Shown here: piece by piece, positions 47,302-55,222 of the stretch
How the letters are laid out: every line of letters starts with the position of its first letter
Position numbering within the stretch: position 1 is the first letter of the stretch
From: Altererythrobacter sp. B11
GTDB lineage: Bacteria; Pseudomonadota; Alphaproteobacteria; Sphingomonadales; Sphingomonadaceae
DNA length: 64,000 nt
Assembly: GCF_003569745.1 (NCBI RefSeq)
Contig: NZ_AP018498.1
Location: 3,139,001-3,203,000 of the forward strand
Direction of reading: 5' to 3'
Notes under the pieces: model-generated
What the model saw: only the letters and a program-made list of their open reading frames with translations
The model's database searches: none
What the model was told of the DNA's origin: nothing
Program-made: the position numbers and the translations under genes

Positions 47302-47315
47302 TTGATCCGGCGCAA
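47302..47315. promoter_or_regulatory. Fnr-like box TTGATCCGGCGCAA
   Basis: TTGAT, four bases, CGCAA. The left half is the exact Fnr half site, and the right half differs from ATCAA in its first two bases. The centre is about 102 bases upstream of the ompW start. If used in the common position at -41.5, transcription of ompW would begin near 47267. Confidence 0.65.
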
Positions 47316-47363
47316 ACTGCGGACCCTGGGAAATCTACGGAGCGGCAGGGGCCGGCGCGCCCA

Positions 47364-47377
47364 TTGATCGAGCGCAA
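47364..47377. promoter_or_regulatory. Fnr-like box TTGATCGAGCGCAA before hemN
   Basis: It has the same two half sites as the box at 47302, so the pair is unlikely to be chance. The centre is 41.5 bases before the hemN ATG, the usual Fnr activating distance to a transcription start. That would put the start of the mRNA at or next to the start codon. Confidence 0.68.
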
Positions 47378-47411
47378 TGCCCCGCCCCGCCGACTCTGCG
47401 AGACGGGCTGC

Positions 47412-48725
47412 ATGTGGTCCTATCATCCCGATCTGCTCGCGACCCCGGTGCCGCGCTATACGAGCTTCCCCACCGCGGCGGAGTTCGGCCCCGACATCGG
47501 CCCGGAAGATCAGGCGCGCGCGCTGCAGGGTGCGGAGGGCGATGTTTCGCTCTACATTCACATCCCCTTCTGCGAGAAGATCTGCTGGTATTGCGGCTGC
47601 AACACGGGCGCCGCCAATCGCCGGCAGCGACTGGCGAGCTACCTCGACGCGCTGCATAGCGAGATCGCCCTGGTGGGGGGCTTGCTTCCCGAAAATACCC
47701 GCATCCGCCGCATCGCCTTTGGCGGCGGCAGCCCCAATGCCATAGCGCCCACCGATTTCGTGCGCCTGTTTGATGCGCTGACCATCTATCTGCCGCTGGA
47801 CGCGCCGACGATTTCGATCGAGCTCGATCCTCGCACGCTGACGCCTGAATGGGCGCCGGTGATCCGTGCGATCGGCGCCACCCATGCCAGCCTGGGCGTG
47901 CAGACCTTCGCCCCCCGCCTGCAGGAAGCGATCGGCCGGGTGCAGCCGCTGTGCATGATCGACCGCAGCACCCGGTTGCTGCGCGAGGCGGGCATTACCT
48001 CGCTCAATTTCGACCTGATGTACGGCCTGCCCGGCCAGACCGATCGCGACCTCCGCGAGACGCTGGACCTCGCCGCGCGCTTCGGTGCCGATCGGATCGC
48101 GCTGTTCGGCTATGCCCATGTGCCGCATCTGATCCCGCGCCAGAAGCAGATCGACGCGCGCGCCCTGCCCGATGGCTACGAACGCTTCCGGCTCGCCGCG
48201 CTGGGCCACGGCCAGCTGGTGAACGAAGGCTATGTTCCCGTGGGCTTCGATCACTTCGCCCTGCCCGGCGATCCGCTGGCGCAGGCGGCCACGTCCGGCC
48301 GGCTGCGGCGCAATTTCCAGGGTTTCACCGATGATCTGGCGCCGGTGCTGATCGGCCTCGGCGCCTCGGCGATCAGCAGCTTTCCCGATCTGCTGGTGCA
48401 GAACGAGAAGAATTCGGGCCGTTACAGGATGCTTCTTTCGCAGGGGCGCCTTCCCGGTACGCTGGGCAAGGCGCGCTCTCCCGACGACCGGATGCGCGGC
48501 GCGATCATAGAGGCCCTGCTGTGCCAAAGCCGCGCGCGGGTGAGCGACAGCTATTTGCGCGAAGCGTGGGACCGGCTGGCGCCCTATGTCGAGGCCGGGC
48601 TGTGCATGGCCGGCGCCGGTGAGCTGGAAATCGTGCCGCGCGGCCTGCCCTATGCCCGCAGCATTGCCGCCGCCTTCGATCCCTATCGCCAGCATTCGCC
48701 GCGCCGCTTCAGCTCGGCTGTCTGA
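47412..48725 (+). CDS. hemN: Oxygen-independent coproporphyrinogen III oxidase (radical SAM)
   Basis: 437 residues starting MWSYHPDLLATPVPRYTSFPTA, the usual HemN opening. The radical SAM cluster motif is CEKICWYC (Cys54, Cys58, Cys61), followed by GC at 62-63, as in genuine HemN. Further marks are FGGGSPN, SIELDPRTLTPEW, GVQTFAPRLQEAIGR, and the DLMYGLPGQT block. It converts coproporphyrinogen III to protoporphyrinogen IX without oxygen, keeping heme synthesis running under low oxygen. No strong ribosome site precedes the ATG. With the Fnr box 34 bases upstream, leaderless translation is possible. A transcription terminator separates it from the next, convergent gene. Confidence 0.95.
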   Translation: MWSYHPDLLATPVPRYTSFPTAAEFGPDIGPEDQARALQGAEGDVSLYIHIPFCEKICWYCGCNTGAANRRQRLASYLDALHSEIALVGGLLPENTRIRRIAFGGGSPNAIAPTDFVRLFDALTIYLPLDAPTISIELDPRTLTPEWAPVIRAIGATHASLGVQTFAPRLQEAIGRVQPLCMIDRSTRLLREAGITSLNFDLMYGLPGQTDRDLRETLDLAARFGADRIALFGYAHVPHLIPRQKQIDARALPDGYERFRLAALGHGQLVNEGYVPVGFDHFALPGDPLAQAATSGRLRRNFQGFTDDLAPVLIGLGASAISSFPDLLVQNEKNSGRYRMLLSQGRLPGTLGKARSPDDRMRGAIIEALLCQSRARVSDSYLREAWDRLAPYVEAGLCMAGAGELEIVPRGLPYARSIAAAFDPYRQHSPRRFSSAV

Positions 48726-48753
48726 GCGCCCGCTCTCTACCAGACACAAAAAA

Positions 48754-48781
48754 TGGGCGATGGCCGCGCGACCATCGCCCA
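48754..48781 (-). terminator. Rho-independent terminator of the stilbene/carotenoid oxygenase gene
   Basis: A perfect ten-base-pair stem (TGGGCGATGG / CCATCGCCCA) with an eight-base loop. On the minus strand it is followed directly by TTTTTT. It lies 23 bases beyond the stop of the oxygenase gene at 48805 and also blocks read-through from hemN less strongly. Confidence 0.85.
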
Positions 48782-48804
48782 CAGGCTGGAGAGTTCGTGC
48801 GGGT

Positions 48805-50262
48805 TCAGGCAGCCAGCTTGTCCGCCCCCGCCCAATTGCCATGCAGGCCCTGGCGCAGCCGGATCGGCAGCCGGGCACGGCAGATCGGGCCGGCGGCCAC
48901 ATTCAACGCATCGAAGATGCACAGATCCGAATAGTTGCGGACGTGATCGTCAACCAGGGCGATCAGATAGCCTTCGCCCTCCGCCGCATCGGCCGAGCGC
49001 GGGATGAAGCAGGGTTCCTGCAGCGCGCCGTCCGGCCCGCACCACCAGCTCTGCTCCTGACCCGTCTGGTGGTCATAATGCGTCAGCGAATTGATCACTC
49101 CCGCGAAGGGTCCGGGCGGGCCGTGATAGGGCTTGTCGAAATCATAGGTGATCATCCAGCCGTGGCGATAGGGCCGGCCGGCGAAGCGATCGTCGATCCG
49201 CGGAAACTCGCCCGGCATCCGGCCGATCGGCTCCACGCTGGTAATCTCGTCGCTGTTGGAAGCGAGATCGACAGTGAAGCGATGGAGCCGGGTGATTGCC
49301 TCCTGCGGATTGAACGGCCGCCCGTCCTTCTCGGGAAAGAACGGCAGGCTGCCGGTGTCGCTGATCGGCAGGTCGAAATGGATCTTCGTGCCGTCCTGGA
49401 AGGCGTTCATCACATGGCAGCCGCATACGCTCGGCTCCAGCCGGAACCAGCGCATGTCGCTGCCGTCCCCATCGCGCCGCATCACGCCGAGGTAGAAGGG
49501 CAGCGCCCGGTCATAGAAGAAATGCGGCCGGTGCTGCTCCAGCGTCTTCCAGTCGGAGTGATAGGGCGAGACGTTGAACACCGCGTAATCGCCGGCGATG
49601 CAGAAATCGTGCAGCATCGTGTAATAGGGCACGGCAAAATCGGCCTTGCGCACCACGCGCCCTTCCGGGTCCAGCTCGAAATACTGGCATGCCTCGGTCA
49701 GCGGGCCATCCACGGCATAGCCGAAGCCGCAGAAATTGCCGGTGACGGGGTCGATTTTCGGATGGGCGGTGAAGGTGGGGATGGTCAGCTCCCCGTTGAA
49801 ATCGGTGTAGCCGTCCGTCTCCAGCGAGATCTTGTCCATCAGCAGGCAGGGGCTGTCCTCCTTCATGGCGAACAGCTTGCCGGCGTGGACCAGCACATTG
49901 GTGTTGGCCGTGCCGCGGATCTGCCCCTCCACCGCGGAATCGTCGGTCAGCGGATTGCGGTACTGACCGAACAGGCTGCGGCCCGCGGCATTCTCCAGCT
50001 TCCACTTATCCGTGTGCGCATACCGCTGGCGGAAGGCGATGCGGCCGTCGCGGATGCGGAACATGGTGACCATGCCGTCACCGTTGAAGAACTGGTCCTG
50101 CGGGTAGAGCGGCGGAAACTGCGGATCGGGGTGAACGCGATAGAAGGCGCCGTCCAGCTCGGCCGGCACTTCACCCTCCACCTCCAGATCCGCGATATCC
50201 CCTTCGAGCCGGACGAGCCGGAGCACGTCCTGATACAGCTGCTCCTGCGGAAAATGTACCAT
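48805..50262 (-). CDS. Carotenoid-cleavage/lignostilbene-type dioxygenase
   Basis: 485 residues of the RPE65/carotenoid oxygenase family, with GGAGAGG just before the ATG. The four iron-binding histidines are in recognisable places: AHPKIDPVTG (near 160), LHDFCIAGDYAV (near 210), CHVMNAF (near 280) and GLHGNW near the C-terminus. The family splits a carbon-carbon double bond with O2 using a non-heme iron(II). Sphingomonad members include lignostilbene dioxygenases that cut lignin-derived stilbenes. The adjacent LigAB-like ring-cleavage genes and MFS transporter favour such an aromatic role over an apocarotenoid one. An Fnr-like box and a palindrome lie directly upstream. No signal peptide. 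Confidence 0.9.
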   Translation of the reverse strand: MVHFPQEQLYQDVLRLVRLEGDIADLEVEGEVPAELDGAFYRVHPDPQFPPLYPQDQFFNGDGMVTMFRIRDGRIAFRQRYAHTDKWKLENAAGRSLFGQYRNPLTDDSAVEGQIRGTANTNVLVHAGKLFAMKEDSPCLLMDKISLETDGYTDFNGELTIPTFTAHPKIDPVTGNFCGFGYAVDGPLTEACQYFELDPEGRVVRKADFAVPYYTMLHDFCIAGDYAVFNVSPYHSDWKTLEQHRPHFFYDRALPFYLGVMRRDGDGSDMRWFRLEPSVCGCHVMNAFQDGTKIHFDLPISDTGSLPFFPEKDGRPFNPQEAITRLHRFTVDLASNSDEITSVEPIGRMPGEFPRIDDRFAGRPYRHGWMITYDFDKPYHGPPGPFAGVINSLTHYDHQTGQEQSWWCGPDGALQEPCFIPRSADAAEGEGYLIALVDDHVRNYSDLCIFDALNVAAGPICRARLPIRLRQGLHGNWAGADKLAA

Positions 50263-50276
50263 GATCCTCTCCCTTA

Positions 50277-50290
50277 CTAACGATCGTTAG
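50277..50290. promoter_or_regulatory. Perfect palindrome CTAACGATCGTTAG before the oxygenase gene
   Basis: A 14-base perfect palindrome 15 bases upstream of the oxygenase start. AACGATCGTT cores of this type are common TetR-family operators. If the Fnr-like box at 50317 works at -41.5, this site would cover the transcription start. No TetR gene is present in the window. Confidence 0.6.
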
Positions 50291-50316
50291 AATGGGGGAG
50301 ACGGCGGGGGCGGTCC

Positions 50317-50330
50317 TTGATGCGGATCAA
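50317..50330. promoter_or_regulatory. Perfect Fnr box TTGATGCGGATCAA
   Basis: This matches the Fnr/FixK consensus (TTGAT, four bases, ATCAA) in every defined base. Its centre is about 61 bases upstream of the dioxygenase start on the minus strand, leaving a 20-base leader if it acts at -41.5. Confidence 0.72.
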
Positions 50331-50357
50331 AGATCGCCCCGGCCGTTTGCACGCTCC

Positions 50358-51212
50358 TCAAGCCGCCACGGTAGCGCGGCTTTCCAGCAGCAGCGTGGCG
50401 GCTGCCGTGTTGGAGATCGGGATGTGATAATTGCGCGAAAGCTCGCGGCAATTATCACCCAGCGCGGCGCGGGCGGCGATCCAGTTGAGGATTTCAACCC
50501 CCTGGCTGCCGGCCAGCTCCACGATTTCCAGCGTGGAATGCTGCAGCAGCGCATCGGGATCGGACGCCAGATGATCCATGCAGAACCGATCGTAATCCAC
50601 GTTCAGATGGCCTGCCCGCTGGCCTTCCAGCTGATGCGACAGGCCGCCCGTGCCCATCACCACGATCTTCTCGTCGCCCTGCCAGCTGCGCAGGGCGCGG
50701 CCCACGGCAAGGCCCAGGTCGCGGCAGCGCTTGGGGCTCGGCAGCGGATGCTGCACGGTGTTGATCGCGATCGGCACCAGCTTCACCGGGAAGGCTTCGG
50801 CATCCGGCCAGGCGAGTTCGAACGGCACCGCCACGGCATGATCCACCAGCATCTTCTGGCACATCACCGGGTCGAATTCGGAATCCACCACTTCCTCGAT
50901 AATATGCCAGGACAATGCGGGAATGCCCGGAAAAGGCTTGGGAAATGCGAGGCCCCAGCCTTCATCCTCGTGGCGATATTCCTCTGCCGCGCCGATGGCG
51001 AAGGTGGGCATCTTGTCGAGGAAGAAGTTCAGCCCGTGATCGTTGTAGAACACCACCGCCACATCGGGCTTTTCGCGCGCCAGCCAAGCATGCACTGGAT
51101 CGAACCCGTCGAAGAAGGGCTTCCAGTAGGGATCCTGCTGCAGGCCCCGCGCGATCGCATTGCCGATGCCGGGAACATGGCTGGTGAAGATGCCGCCGCA
51201 GATCGTGCTCAT
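50358..51212 (-). CDS. Class III extradiol dioxygenase, LigB-like catalytic subunit
   Basis: 284 residues, similar in plan to LigB (protocatechuate 4,5-dioxygenase beta subunit, about 300 residues). Iron ligands are visible as His12 (TSHVPG) and His59 (YNDHGLNFF), with a glutamate near 235-245. The conserved TGGLSHQLEGQRAGHLN block includes the catalytic histidine. Other LigB-like stretches are DEGWGLAFP, DHAVAVPFEL and YHIPISNTAA. The enzyme opens a catechol-type ring next to a hydroxyl pair using O2. Protocatechuate, gallate or a substituted relative are all possible. Its start overlaps the LigA-like stop by four bases, so the two subunits are coupled. Confidence 0.9.
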   Translation of the reverse strand: MSTICGGIFTSHVPGIGNAIARGLQQDPYWKPFFDGFDPVHAWLAREKPDVAVVFYNDHGLNFFLDKMPTFAIGAAEEYRHEDEGWGLAFPKPFPGIPALSWHIIEEVVDSEFDPVMCQKMLVDHAVAVPFELAWPDAEAFPVKLVPIAINTVQHPLPSPKRCRDLGLAVGRALRSWQGDEKIVVMGTGGLSHQLEGQRAGHLNVDYDRFCMDHLASDPDALLQHSTLEIVELAGSQGVEILNWIAARAALGDNCRELSRNYHIPISNTAAATLLLESRATVAA

Positions 51213-51595
51213 GCCAATTCTCCCTCGCGAATGGTGATGCCATGCGAAAGCAGCATGGCCTTGAAGTCTTCCACCGACATGCCCGTCTGCAGCGCGCCGA
51301 GATCCTGCACATTGAGGCCGAAGATGCCGGCCAGCTTCGCGAGGTAATAGACGTTGCCGCCCGCCTCCAGCATGGCGAGCACGTCGCGCCGGCGCACGGC
51401 GCCCTTCTGTTCCTCCGTCAGATCGAAGCGGGCCATGTAGCCTTCCTCGTCCGCGCGGAAAGCATCGCGATTGGCCGCGTCATTGAAGGAATAGCACATG
51501 GCATTCAGCGCGAAGCCGCGCATCGCCAGATTCCCGTCGAAGGGCTGCGTGCCCGGAATCTCGTGCTTCTGTTTTGCCAATGCAGCCACCGCCAT
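51209..51595 (-). CDS. LigA-like small subunit of extradiol dioxygenase
   Basis: 128 residues from an ATG preceded by AAGGAG. The family pattern is clear: GNLAMRGFALNAMCYSFNDAANRDAF, EEGYMARFDLTEEQKGAVRRRDVLAMLEAGGNVYYLAKLAGI, and a final block GMSVEDFKAMLLSHG. It is the alpha subunit that caps the LigB-like active site; the closest named family is protocatechuate 4,5-dioxygenase alpha. It precedes the beta subunit with a four-base overlap and is divergent from an MFS transporter. Confidence 0.9.
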   Translation of the reverse strand: MAVAALAKQKHEIPGTQPFDGNLAMRGFALNAMCYSFNDAANRDAFRADEEGYMARFDLTEEQKGAVRRRDVLAMLEAGGNVYYLAKLAGIFGLNVQDLGALQTGMSVEDFKAMLLSHGITIREGELA

Positions 51596-51647
51596 GAGTC
51601 TCTCCTTCTGTGTCGAGCCTCCATGCTGCGGCCTTGAGAGGAAGTCC

Positions 51648-51661
51648 TTGCGCGAGATCAA
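51648..51661. promoter_or_regulatory. Fnr-like box TTGCGCGAGATCAA in the ligA/MFS gap
   Basis: The reverse of this box, TTGATCTCGCGCAA, carries the same two half sites as those before ompW and hemN (TTGAT, four bases, CGCAA). It lies 53 bases before the LigA-like start on one side and 66 before the MFS start on the other, so it could serve both promoters. Confidence 0.6.
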
Positions 51662-51726
51662 ATGCACAGCGGCCTTGCCGCCGCCCCGCCTTTCGGGCCA
51701 AATGGCTGCAGGGAGAGACACGACAT

Positions 51727-53046
51727 ATGGCACAATCACAGGCCGGTCTGTCGCCGGCGCGCAGCTGGTGGGCGATCTTCATCTTCACCATCGCGCTGAT
51801 GTTCAACTATCTGGACCGGCAGCTGCTGACGCTGCTCATCACCCCGATCAAGGCCGATCTCGGCGTTTCGGATACGCAGGTGAGCCTGCTGGTGGGCTTT
51901 GCCTTCGTGCTGTTCTACGTGCTGGCCGGCATTCCCGTGGCGCGGCTGGTCGATCGCGGCCCGCGCAAGTGGATCGTCGGCTTCGGGATCTTCTTCTGGA
52001 GCGTGATGACCGCGGCCTGCGGGCTGGCGCAGAATTTCTGGCAGCTCACCCTGGCGCGCATGTGCGTGGGCATCGGCGAAAGCTGCAACGCCCCCGGCAC
52101 CTATTCCATGGCCAGCGACATGTTCCCGCGTGACAAGCTGGCGCAGCCGATATCGGTCATCGGCATCGGCACGGTGGCGGGCAGCGGCATGGCGCTGCTG
52201 GTGGGCGGCTGGCTGATCACCTGGCTGACCGACATCGGCCCGCAGAGCTTCCCGGTGGTGGGCACGCTGAAGCCCTGGCAGATGACCTTCGTGCTGGTGG
52301 GCCTGCCGGGCGTGCTGTGGGCGCTGCTGATGGTGGCAACCGTTCCCGAGCCGCCCCGGCGGGAGGCGGCGGGCGCGGCCACCCCCGGCTTCACCGACGT
52401 GCTGCGCTTCCTATGGAACCTCGGCGCGACCTATGTGCCCATGTTCCTCGCCAATGGAATCAAGGCGATGCTGAGCTTCGGCGTGGCGGTGTGGAGCCCG
52501 GTCTTCTTCGAGCGCAAGTTCGGCTATGCGCCGGGTGAGCCGGGCCCGGTGCTGGGCATCATCTCGCTGGTCGTCTCCCCTATCGGGCTGGTGCTGGGCG
52601 GCTATCTCGCCAGCCGGCTGGCGGCGGCCGGCTACAAGGATGCCAATATGCGGATGGTGTGGCTGGTCACCATCCCGCTGATCCCGGTGGCGATCCTCTA
52701 TCCGCTGGTGCCCAACGCCACGCTGGCCTTTGCGCTGGTGGGCGTCTCTCTGTTCCTCGGCTCGCTCGGCTCGGGCCCCGCCAATGCGGCAATCCAGGCG
52801 GTGACACCGGGGCGGATGCGCGGCACCACCACGGCGCTTTACATAGCGATCTACAATGTCCTCGGCTACGGCCTCGGCCCGCTGGTCGTCGGGCTGCTGA
52901 ACGATCATGTGTTCGGGGAAGAGGGCGTGGGTTATTCCATGGCGGTGCTGGCCTGCGTGGCCGGGCCGCTGGGCCTGCTGATGGCCTGGCTGGCGCTGAA
53001 GCCCTATATGCACGCGGTGGAAGCCGCCGAAGCGCGCGGGGATTGA
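51727..53046 (+). CDS. MFS transporter (spinster-like)
   Basis: 439 residues with twelve predicted membrane helices. GGAGAG precedes the ATG. The first helix carries FNYLDRQLLTLLITPIKADLGVSDTQ, and the 2-3 loop is ARLVDRGPRKW, both typical of spinster-type major facilitator proteins common in sphingomonad aromatic and lignin catabolic clusters. It likely imports the substrate of the neighbouring dioxygenases. It is divergent from the LigAB-like pair and is followed after 11 bases by an oxidoreductase gene in the same direction. Confidence 0.9.
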   Translation: MAQSQAGLSPARSWWAIFIFTIALMFNYLDRQLLTLLITPIKADLGVSDTQVSLLVGFAFVLFYVLAGIPVARLVDRGPRKWIVGFGIFFWSVMTAACGLAQNFWQLTLARMCVGIGESCNAPGTYSMASDMFPRDKLAQPISVIGIGTVAGSGMALLVGGWLITWLTDIGPQSFPVVGTLKPWQMTFVLVGLPGVLWALLMVATVPEPPRREAAGAATPGFTDVLRFLWNLGATYVPMFLANGIKAMLSFGVAVWSPVFFERKFGYAPGEPGPVLGIISLVVSPIGLVLGGYLASRLAAAGYKDANMRMVWLVTIPLIPVAILYPLVPNATLAFALVGVSLFLGSLGSGPANAAIQAVTPGRMRGTTTALYIAIYNVLGYGLGPLVVGLLNDHVFGEEGVGYSMAVLACVAGPLGLLMAWLALKPYMHAVEAAEARGD

Positions 53047-53057
53047 GGGGAAAGCCA

Positions 53058-53891
53058 ATGGCCAGCATCGCAGTGATCGGCGCCGGCGCCATGGGCTCCG
53101 CCATCGGCTGGCGGCTCGCCAGCAGTGGCTGCACCGTGCCCACTCTGCTGGAAGGGCGCAGCCGCGCCACGCGGGACCGGGCGGCCGCCGCGGGCATGGT
53201 GGAAGCCTCGCTGGACGAGGTGGGCGCGGCGGATCTCATCCTCTCCATCGTGCCCCCGGCGCAGGCGGAAGGCGTGGTGGAGCAGCTCGCCCCGCTGTTC
53301 GCGCGGCCGGATGCACCGCTGTTTTGCGACGCCAACGCACTGAGCCCGCAAGCCAAGCGCGGCCTGTGCGAACAGGTTGTGCAATTGGGTGGGCATGCCG
53401 TGGACGGCTGCATCATCGGCGGCCCGCCTTCGGAAACCTATTCCGGCCCCCATCTCTACCTGTGCGGAGACCGCGCGGGCGAGGTCGCCGCGCTGCTTGG
53501 GGCGCACGGTCTGGACTGCCGCCTGCTGGCGGGGGAGATCGGCGCCGCTGCCGCGCTGAAGACCTGCTATGGCGGGATCAACAAGGGCATCATCGGCCTC
53601 ACCACCGCCATGCTGCTGGCGGCGCAGCGGCATGGGGCGGCGGAGGATCTGCGGCGGGAGATGGAGGAATCACTCGGCTGGCTGCTGGAACGCCAGCGCA
53701 AGGCGATCCCGGCCATGTATCCCAAGGCCTATCGGTGGGACAGCGAGATGGCCGGCATCGCGGATTTCCTGGAGGCGGAGGATCCCGCCGCCGCGCAAAT
53801 CTGGGAGGGGCTGGCCCGCTTCTTCACCGATCGCGCCGCGGCGCAGGACCGGGGCGAGGAACTGGAGGCGCTGCGCCAGCTCCTCGCCTGA
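53058..53891 (+). CDS. 6-phosphogluconate dehydrogenase-like NAD(P) oxidoreductase (DUF1932)
   Basis: 277 residues. It opens with a Rossmann nucleotide-binding site (IAVIGAGAMGSAIGWRLASSG), followed by DLILSIVPPAQAEGVVEQL and VDGCIIGGPPSE. The C-terminal half (AAALKTCYGGINKGIIGLTTAMLLAA) matches the DUF1932 helical domain, with a lysine placed like the catalytic lysine of beta-hydroxyacid dehydrogenases. A GAGGGG ribosome site lies in the 11-base gap after the MFS gene. It probably oxidises or reduces an alcohol or hydroxyacid intermediate of the neighbouring aromatic pathway; the actual substrate is unknown. Confidence 0.82.
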   Translation: MASIAVIGAGAMGSAIGWRLASSGCTVPTLLEGRSRATRDRAAAAGMVEASLDEVGAADLILSIVPPAQAEGVVEQLAPLFARPDAPLFCDANALSPQAKRGLCEQVVQLGGHAVDGCIIGGPPSETYSGPHLYLCGDRAGEVAALLGAHGLDCRLLAGEIGAAAALKTCYGGINKGIIGLTTAMLLAAQRHGAAEDLRREMEESLGWLLERQRKAIPAMYPKAYRWDSEMAGIADFLEAEDPAAAQIWEGLARFFTDRAAAQDRGEELEALRQLLA

Positions 53892-53897
53892 TCGCGC

Positions 53898-54641
53898 TTA
53901 CAACCGGCCGAGCATCTCCAGCATCTGCTCCATCCGCCCGTCCTTCTCCGCATTGCGCAGCGGCAGGACATTGCCGACCAGATTCTCGCCCGACGCCGGC
54001 AGGTCTTCGAAATTGGCCATGGTTTCCGCGATATAGGCATCGAGCGGCATGTAGCCTTCCCGCGTTTCCTGCCCCGGGGTGAGGCCGGTGCGCACCGCCG
54101 GCGGCGCGATCTCGATCACCTCCACCGCGCCCTTCAGCCGGTGGCGGAGCGACAGCGTGTAATTGTGCACGCCCGCCTTGCTGGCGCTATAGGCCGGGGT
54201 GGAGGGCAGCGGCGCGAAGGCCAGCCCGCTGGACATGGTGCAAAAGACCGCGCCGGGCTTGCCCGCCAGCTGCGGCGCCAGCGCCTCCGCCACGCGCATG
54301 GTGCCGAGCAGATTGATGTTCACCACCCGCTCCGCCACGGCCATGTCGCCACCGCTGCCAAGCTCCGCCCGTTCCATGATTCCGGCGGCGTGGATCACCA
54401 CATTGAGATCGGGATAATCCCGCGCCAGCCGCTCTGCGCAGGCTTCCACCGAAGCATCCTCCGCCACGTCGAGTACGATCGAGTCCATCCCGTCGCGCCC
54501 CTCCATGGTCCGGTCGAGGCTCGCCTGCGTGCGCCCCGCCACGATCACGCGATTGCCGCGATCGTGAAATTGCCACGCCAGCGCCTGCCCGATGCCCGAT
54601 CCGCCGCCGGTGACGAGGATGGTGTTGCCGGTGAGTTTCAT
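53898..54641 (-). CDS. Short-chain dehydrogenase/reductase (DltE-like)
   Basis: About 247 residues. Two adjacent ATGs are possible; the second is seven bases from AAGGAG and was chosen. The classical SDR marks are TGGGSGIGQALAW (cofactor loop), VVIHAAGI (in place of NNAG), the catalytic serine in CTMSSGLAF, and YSASKAGVHNY with the Tyr and Lys. The VAGRT after strand 2 suggests NADP. It converges tail to tail with the oxidoreductase (six bases apart) and is divergent from the HxlR regulator, which probably controls it. Confidence 0.87.
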   Translation of the reverse strand: MKLTGNTILVTGGGSGIGQALAWQFHDRGNRVIVAGRTQASLDRTMEGRDGMDSIVLDVAEDASVEACAERLARDYPDLNVVIHAAGIMERAELGSGGDMAVAERVVNINLLGTMRVAEALAPQLAGKPGAVFCTMSSGLAFAPLPSTPAYSASKAGVHNYTLSLRHRLKGAVEVIEIAPPAVRTGLTPGQETREGYMPLDAYIAETMANFEDLPASGENLVGNVLPLRNAEKDGRMEQMLEMLGRL

Positions 54642-54749
54642 CATGCATCTCCTTTGCTGTGCGGCAGAGATCGCGCCTGTGCTGCATTGTTGAAAGAAGG
54701 CACCTGAAAGAATTATACTTACCCGAAAGAGAGCGCAGGAATTTCAACG

Positions 54750-55190
54750 ATGAGCACGCTTCCCTTCGACCAGAGCGCCATTGCCCGCGCCTGCGAGATC
54801 GCCGAAACCCCCTCCCCCGTCGAAGTCGATCCCCGGCTGGAGCGGCTGGTCAACGAGTTGATCGGCCATGTCGCGGACAAATGGACCATGCTGGTGCTGG
54901 AAGTGCTGGATGAACATGGCGAGCTGCGCTTCACCCAGATCGCGCGGCACGTCCCCGATATCAGCCAGAAGATGCTGACGCAGACGCTGCGGCTGATGGA
55001 GCGGGAAGGCCTGCTGGTGCGCACGGTGCACCCGGTGGTGCCGCCCAAGGTGGAATATCGCCTCACCGACCTCGGCCAGAGCCTGGGCAATGCCTTCTGC
55101 GGCGTGTGGCTATGGGCCGAAGCGAACATGGCGCGGATCGAGCAGGCCCGCGCCGAGTTCGACAGGCGGCAACAGGCAGCGAAGGGCTAG
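54750..55190 (+). CDS. HxlR-family transcriptional regulator
   Basis: 146 residues. The winged helix region holds VNELIGHVADKWTMLVLEVL, RFTQIARHVPDISQKMLTQTLR and HPVVPPKVEYRLTDLGQSL, the standard HxlR blocks. GGAA lies before the ATG. It is divergent from the SDR gene across about 108 bases, an arrangement in which HxlR proteins usually control the divergent oxidoreductase, often in response to aldehydes or oxidative signals. The inducer cannot be inferred from the sequence. Confidence 0.9.
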   Translation: MSTLPFDQSAIARACEIAETPSPVEVDPRLERLVNELIGHVADKWTMLVLEVLDEHGELRFTQIARHVPDISQKMLTQTLRLMEREGLLVRTVHPVVPPKVEYRLTDLGQSLGNAFCGVWLWAEANMARIEQARAEFDRRQQAAKG

Positions 55191-55222
55191 GCCCCCGGCC
55201 CCCGCCCCGCTACCCTGCCCCG

